Origin: Pseudomonas sp. dw_612
GTDB taxonomy: Bacteria > Pseudomonadota > Gammaproteobacteria > Pseudomonadales > Pseudomonadaceae
NCBI RefSeq assembly: GCF_018449725.1
Contig: NZ_JAAVVC010000006.1
Coordinates: 62,001 to 126,000, forward strand
Reading direction: 5' to 3'
DNA length: 64,000 bases
Position 1 is the stretch's first letter; each line of letters opens with the position of its first letter. The position numbers and the translations under genes were made by a program. Below the pieces are notes generated by a model. That model searched no databases, had not been told where the DNA came from, and saw nothing but the letters and a program-made list of their open reading frames with translations. Shown here in pieces: positions 61,006 to 64,000 of this stretch.

Positions 61006-61937
61006 CGGCGGCCGCCGCTGAATTTGCCCAGTTCAACCCGCAGCTGTTCGCGGGCCTCGGTGGCAGTGCTGAACATCATCAGCGGCACTTGGCTGCGGCG
61101 TAGCAGCGTGGCGACGTCCTTGAGCCGGCCGCTGAGAAAATCCACCAACGGCTCATGCACCCGGCGCTGTTCCACCGCCAGTTCCACTTGCAACTGGCCT
61201 TGGGTCACCAACAAGCGGCCGTTTTTCGGCAGGTTCAGGGCCAACGGGTCGTAGACCTGCATCGCGATGACATCGTTGTGCGCCGCCAGTTGCCGCATCA
61301 GTTTCAACGTGCGTTCGCCGGCCCCGGCAAAGTCGCTGACGATGCAGATCAAATGATCGTGCCCGGCCACGGCGAGGCAATGTTGCAGGACCTTATCGAG
61401 CTGATCCTCATCTTCGGCGTCCGGGTTGCCGGCGTTGAGTGCCTGATTCTGCTGGGCGATGCGGCTACACAGCGCTTCAAGCCGTTTGCGACTGCGCAGC
61501 GGGGCGATGCTGTCGATGCGCTGGTCGTTGAACACCAAACCGCCGACCCGGTCGCCGGCATTGAACACCATCCAGGCCGCCAACGCGCCAAGCTCAGCGG
61601 CGATGGCGGACTTGAAACTGCGCTGCGAGCCGAAGAACATCGACATGCGCTGGTCCACCAGAATCAACGCCGGGCGGTCGCGCTCTTCGGTGAAGGTGCG
61701 CACCACGGGTTTGCCGGTGCGCAGGGACGCGCGCCAATCCAGGTGCCGCAGGTCATCGCCGGGCTGATAGCGACGCAGCTCATCGAAATTCAAGCCACGG
61801 CCACGCAAGCGCGAAGCATGGTTGCCGGCGAGGATGCTGCCCTGAGGCTGGCGCGCGAGGAAGCTCAGGTCACGGGCCTTGAACTCCAGTGCCATCAACT
61901 GCGCCAGAGAGACATAGACCCGACCGTCCGCGTTCAT
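61002..61937 (-). CDS. DUF58 (VWA-like) protein
   Basis: This 311-aa protein starts at ATG 61937, overlapping the MoxR stop by 4 bp; a longer frame antisense-shadows MoxR and was rejected. The DUF58 signature is seen as GRGLNFDELRRYQPGDDLRH and LDWRASLRTGKPVVRTFTEE. A VWA-like part follows (ALILVDQRMSMFFGSQ, HLICIVSDFAGAGERT). DUF58 proteins are MoxR partners, cytoplasmic here. Confidence 0.9.
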   Translation of the reverse strand: MNADGRVYVSLAQLMALEFKARDLSFLARQPQGSILAGNHASRLRGRGLNFDELRRYQPGDDLRHLDWRASLRTGKPVVRTFTEERDRPALILVDQRMSMFFGSQRSFKSAIAAELGALAAWMVFNAGDRVGGLVFNDQRIDSIAPLRSRKRLEALCSRIAQQNQALNAGNPDAEDEDQLDKVLQHCLAVAGHDHLICIVSDFAGAGERTLKLMRQLAAHNDVIAMQVYDPLALNLPKNGRLLVTQGQLQVELAVEQRRVHEPLVDFLSGRLKDVATLLRRSQVPLMMFSTATEAREQLRVELGKFSGGRR

Positions 61938-62914
61938 GCGGGAATCGCCACTTTGTCGAGCAAACGGTCGAGCACTTGATCCGCCGTCACGCCATCGGCT
62001 ACCGCGTCGTAGCTCAGTTGCAGACGATGGCGCAGCACCGGGTGCACCACGGCGCGCACGTTGTCCGGTGACACGAAATCCTGCCCTTGCAACCAGGCGT
62101 CGGCGCGGGCGCAACGGTCCAGGCCGATGCCGCCGCGAGGACTGGCGCCAATGGCGATCCAGCGCCCGAGGTCGGCGTCGTAATCCTCCGGGTGGCGCGT
62201 GGCGTTGATCAGGTCGATCAAATAGGTGTCGATGGCCGGCGACACATGAATGCCGCTGACCTCCCGGCGTGCGGCAAAAATCACGTCTTGTGACAGCGCA
62301 AAACCCGGCACCGGCGCCGTCTTGGCGCCCAGCGCAAACTCTTCTTCACGCAGCAGTCGCAGCACCTGGCTTTCGTTTTCGGCGCTGGGGTAATCCAACA
62401 GCACTTTCATCAGGAAACGGTCCATCTGCGCTTCTGGCAACGGATAAGTGCCTTCCTGCTCGATCGGGTTCTGGGTTGCGACCACGATAAACAGCTCCGG
62501 CAACACATGGCTGTTGCCGGCCACGGTGATCTGCCGTTCTTCCATGGCTTCGAGCAATGCCGCCTGAACCTTGGCCGGGGCGCGGTTGATTTCATCGGCC
62601 AGGATCAAGTTGCCGAACAGAGGTCCGGGCTGGAAGCGGATTTCATTTTTGCCTTCGACCTGGTGCAGCACCTCGGCACCCGTGATGTCCGACGGCAGCA
62701 AGTCCGGGGTGAACTGGATGCGACTCATCTTCGCATCCAGGTGTTTGGCCAGGGCCTTGACCGTGCGGGTCTTGGCCAGGCCGGGCAGGCTTTCCAGGAG
62801 TAAATGGCCGTTGGCCAACAAACCGAGCAGGATCTGCCGGATGACTTGATCCTGGCCGAGCACCGATTCCGCGATGCTGGCTTGCAGGGCGTTGAGATCG
62901 TTGAGTGCGGTCAT
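61934..62914 (-). CDS. MoxR family AAA+ ATPase
   Basis: This 326-aa protein shows Walker A region LLLESLPGLAKTRTVKA (first Gly of the loop replaced by Ser), Walker B LILADEINRAPAKVQAALLE, sensor 1 IVVATQNPIEQEGTYPLPEA and sensor 2 ASPRGG. MoxR ATPases act as chaperones inserting metal cofactors or maturing VWA partners; here the downstream DUF58, BatA and BatB/C proteins are the likely clients. It is the first gene of the operon, with 125 bp before it to the SphA-like gene. Confidence 0.93.
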   Translation of the reverse strand: MTALNDLNALQASIAESVLGQDQVIRQILLGLLANGHLLLESLPGLAKTRTVKALAKHLDAKMSRIQFTPDLLPSDITGAEVLHQVEGKNEIRFQPGPLFGNLILADEINRAPAKVQAALLEAMEERQITVAGNSHVLPELFIVVATQNPIEQEGTYPLPEAQMDRFLMKVLLDYPSAENESQVLRLLREEEFALGAKTAPVPGFALSQDVIFAARREVSGIHVSPAIDTYLIDLINATRHPEDYDADLGRWIAIGASPRGGIGLDRCARADAWLQGQDFVSPDNVRAVVHPVLRHRLQLSYDAVADGVTADQVLDRLLDKVAIPA

Positions 62915-63039
62915 GTTTACGGTCCCTCGTTCACAACATGAAGGTCGGAATGAATGACAAACGGAAATTCCAGCGGCTGCTGATCAGGTCGTCGCGGTGG
63001 TTGGTCAATCTGGAACCGTTGGCCATCTCTGGTCACTCC

Positions 63040-63993
63040 TCAGAAAAACGCCAAAGTCAGGTTGACGCTGAAACCGTTACCCTCAGGGCGGTTCTTGGTG
63101 TCGAACTCCGGCACCCAGCGCGCACTGAGGCTGGCCTGGGTGTCGGCGAATTTCCCGGCCCAGCCCACCACCGGTCCGGCGCCCACGGAACGCCCGCGAA
63201 AGCCGTTGAGCGAGTCGGCTGTCTGGCCCTTGTCGTCGGTCACCTGTTGGATGTAACCCGCTGCCAGGCCTGCGTTCCAGCCATTGCCGAAACCGTGGGT
63301 CCAGAGCGCATCGAGGGTGAAGAGGTTGCCGTTGCGATAATCGGTGGCGGTGTTTTCGGTGTAGAACTCCAGCCCGCCGGACAGGGTGAATTCGCCGCCC
63401 TTGCCGTCCAGGTGAGTGAAGGCGACGGTGGGCATGAACGTGTAATTGTTCTGGCCCGGGTTGGCCAGGCGATCGTCGTTGTAGGCGCCGGTCGGGATGT
63501 AGATCGGAAGGGAAAACGAGATGTGGTTGAGCGCATCGAAGTGATAGCCGGCCGCGATCGGGGTCACCAGCATGTCGGCGAACTGGGTGCCGGTGTCTTC
63601 GGTGCCCAGCGTCCGGCCACGAGGCCCGGTGATGCTGATGCTGACGTCGGTGTATTGCACCGGCACGCCAATCGCCGAAGCGTAGTTCCACGCGCCTTTG
63701 CCGGTGTCCCAGACATGGGTGAAGTTGGCCATGGTGTAGGAGACTTTCATGTCCAGCCCGACACCCACCGCGCCGGACAGTGGCACCGGTTTACTGCCCT
63801 TGAGGCTGCCGTCGTACCAGATGCTGGTCAGGGACGTGACCCAACCCGGTTCCGGCGGCACGATCCCCGCGCTGTTGAACACTTGCTGGCCGGTGATTGG
63901 CCGGCCGACGCCGCCTTCAGCCGCCATTACCATCGGGCTGCAACCCACCACCAGCACGGCCAGCAATGGCCGAAAATCGTAATCCCTACCCAT
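63040..63993 (-). CDS. SphA / phenol-degradation meta-type outer membrane protein
   Basis: This is a 317-aa protein. It has a signal peptide (FRPLLAVLVVGCSPMVMAAE, cut near MA-AE) and a beta-barrel-like mature part with alternating aromatic strands (NYTFMPTVAFTHLDGKGGEF; LDALWTHGFGNGWNAGLAAG) ending in phenylalanine (LTLAFF). It is similar to the SphA/MetA family proposed to be hydrocarbon/phenol transporters. Only 7 bases remain beyond its start to the window end, so the RBS and a possibly longer N-terminus cannot be judged. Confidence 0.8.
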   Translation of the reverse strand: MGRDYDFRPLLAVLVVGCSPMVMAAEGGVGRPITGQQVFNSAGIVPPEPGWVTSLTSIWYDGSLKGSKPVPLSGAVGVGLDMKVSYTMANFTHVWDTGKGAWNYASAIGVPVQYTDVSISITGPRGRTLGTEDTGTQFADMLVTPIAAGYHFDALNHISFSLPIYIPTGAYNDDRLANPGQNNYTFMPTVAFTHLDGKGGEFTLSGGLEFYTENTATDYRNGNLFTLDALWTHGFGNGWNAGLAAGYIQQVTDDKGQTADSLNGFRGRSVGAGPVVGWAGKFADTQASLSARWVPEFDTKNRPEGNGFSVNLTLAFF

Positions 63994-64000
63994 GAGAACG

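Noticed and set aside
1..64000. CRISPR arrays or intact insertion sequences
   Set aside because: No regularly spaced direct repeats and no DDE or IS transposase frame were seen; the repeats present are REP or MITE-like.

Overview
The window looks like a chromosome segment of a Pseudomonas species, most likely of the fluorescens group. Support comes from high GC, several families of Pseudomonas REP/BIME repeats (GTGGGAGCGGGCTTGCTCGCGAA-type and others), a DUF6124 gene, a CcoN/small protein/siroheme reductase/DUF934 block resembling the P. aeruginosa PA4129-PA4134 neighbourhood (recalled from memory), and a MoxR-DUF58-DUF4381-VWA-BatD operon.

Left end, about 1-8.1 kb: a mobile accessory region. 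Two consecutive leftward tyrosine-recombinase-like genes, gmtY and the truncated gmtZ, match my knowledge of Gamma-Mobile-Trio (GMT) islands, whose cargo is rich in anti-phage systems. Rightward of them lie an uncharacterised 574-aa HEPN-type protein with an R-x4-H motif, a TIR-domain protein with a shortened C-terminus, and an unknown 331-aa membrane-associated protein. These are the best candidates here for an undescribed defence system.

8.1-10.3 kb: a scrapyard. A DUF6124 gene sits behind a leader with pseudoknot-like complementarity. Next come a DUF6572 gene interrupted by an in-frame amber codon, a frameshifted phage virion morphogenesis gene and stray REP sequences.

10.3-28.3 kb: regulators and small-molecule genes. 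These are TetR, HxlR and MarR regulators; a zinc alcohol dehydrogenase with a hotdog thioesterase; a LysR regulator divergent from a reductase/SnoaL-like/MFS/SDR operon; a heavy-metal-type two-component system divergent from a periplasmic protein, cytochrome b and Tat-exported molybdoenzyme set; a TetR/MFS efflux pair around a perfect palindrome; an exported epoxide-hydrolase-like enzyme; and a second MFS pump.

28.9-42 kb: tRNA-Ser(TGA), a Bax-inhibitor-1 family protein, an Lrp/EamA pair, a FUSC transporter, a GapN-like dehydrogenase, an envelope redox cluster (lipoprotein cytochrome c, Tat-exported aldonolactone-oxidase-like flavoenzyme, Tat-exported PLP racemase/aldolase-fold enzyme), and LysR, GNAT, racemase and AraC genes.

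42-53.6 kb: orphan ccoN with a small partner, a sulfite/nitrite reductase with DUF934, an octaheme cytochrome with TPRs, a DUF3313 lipoprotein and an MFS-spermidine-synthase-like fusion. Three copies of a 147-bp element are spread through 4 kb here.

53.7-64 kb: one long leftward operon, moxR-DUF58-DUF4381-VWA-VWA/TPR-batD-HAD phosphatase-arylsulfatase, with mostly 4-bp start/stop overlaps, preceded by a SphA-like outer membrane protein. REP pairs are inserted in frame into two of its genes.

No CRISPR array, rRNA or intact insertion sequence was seen.
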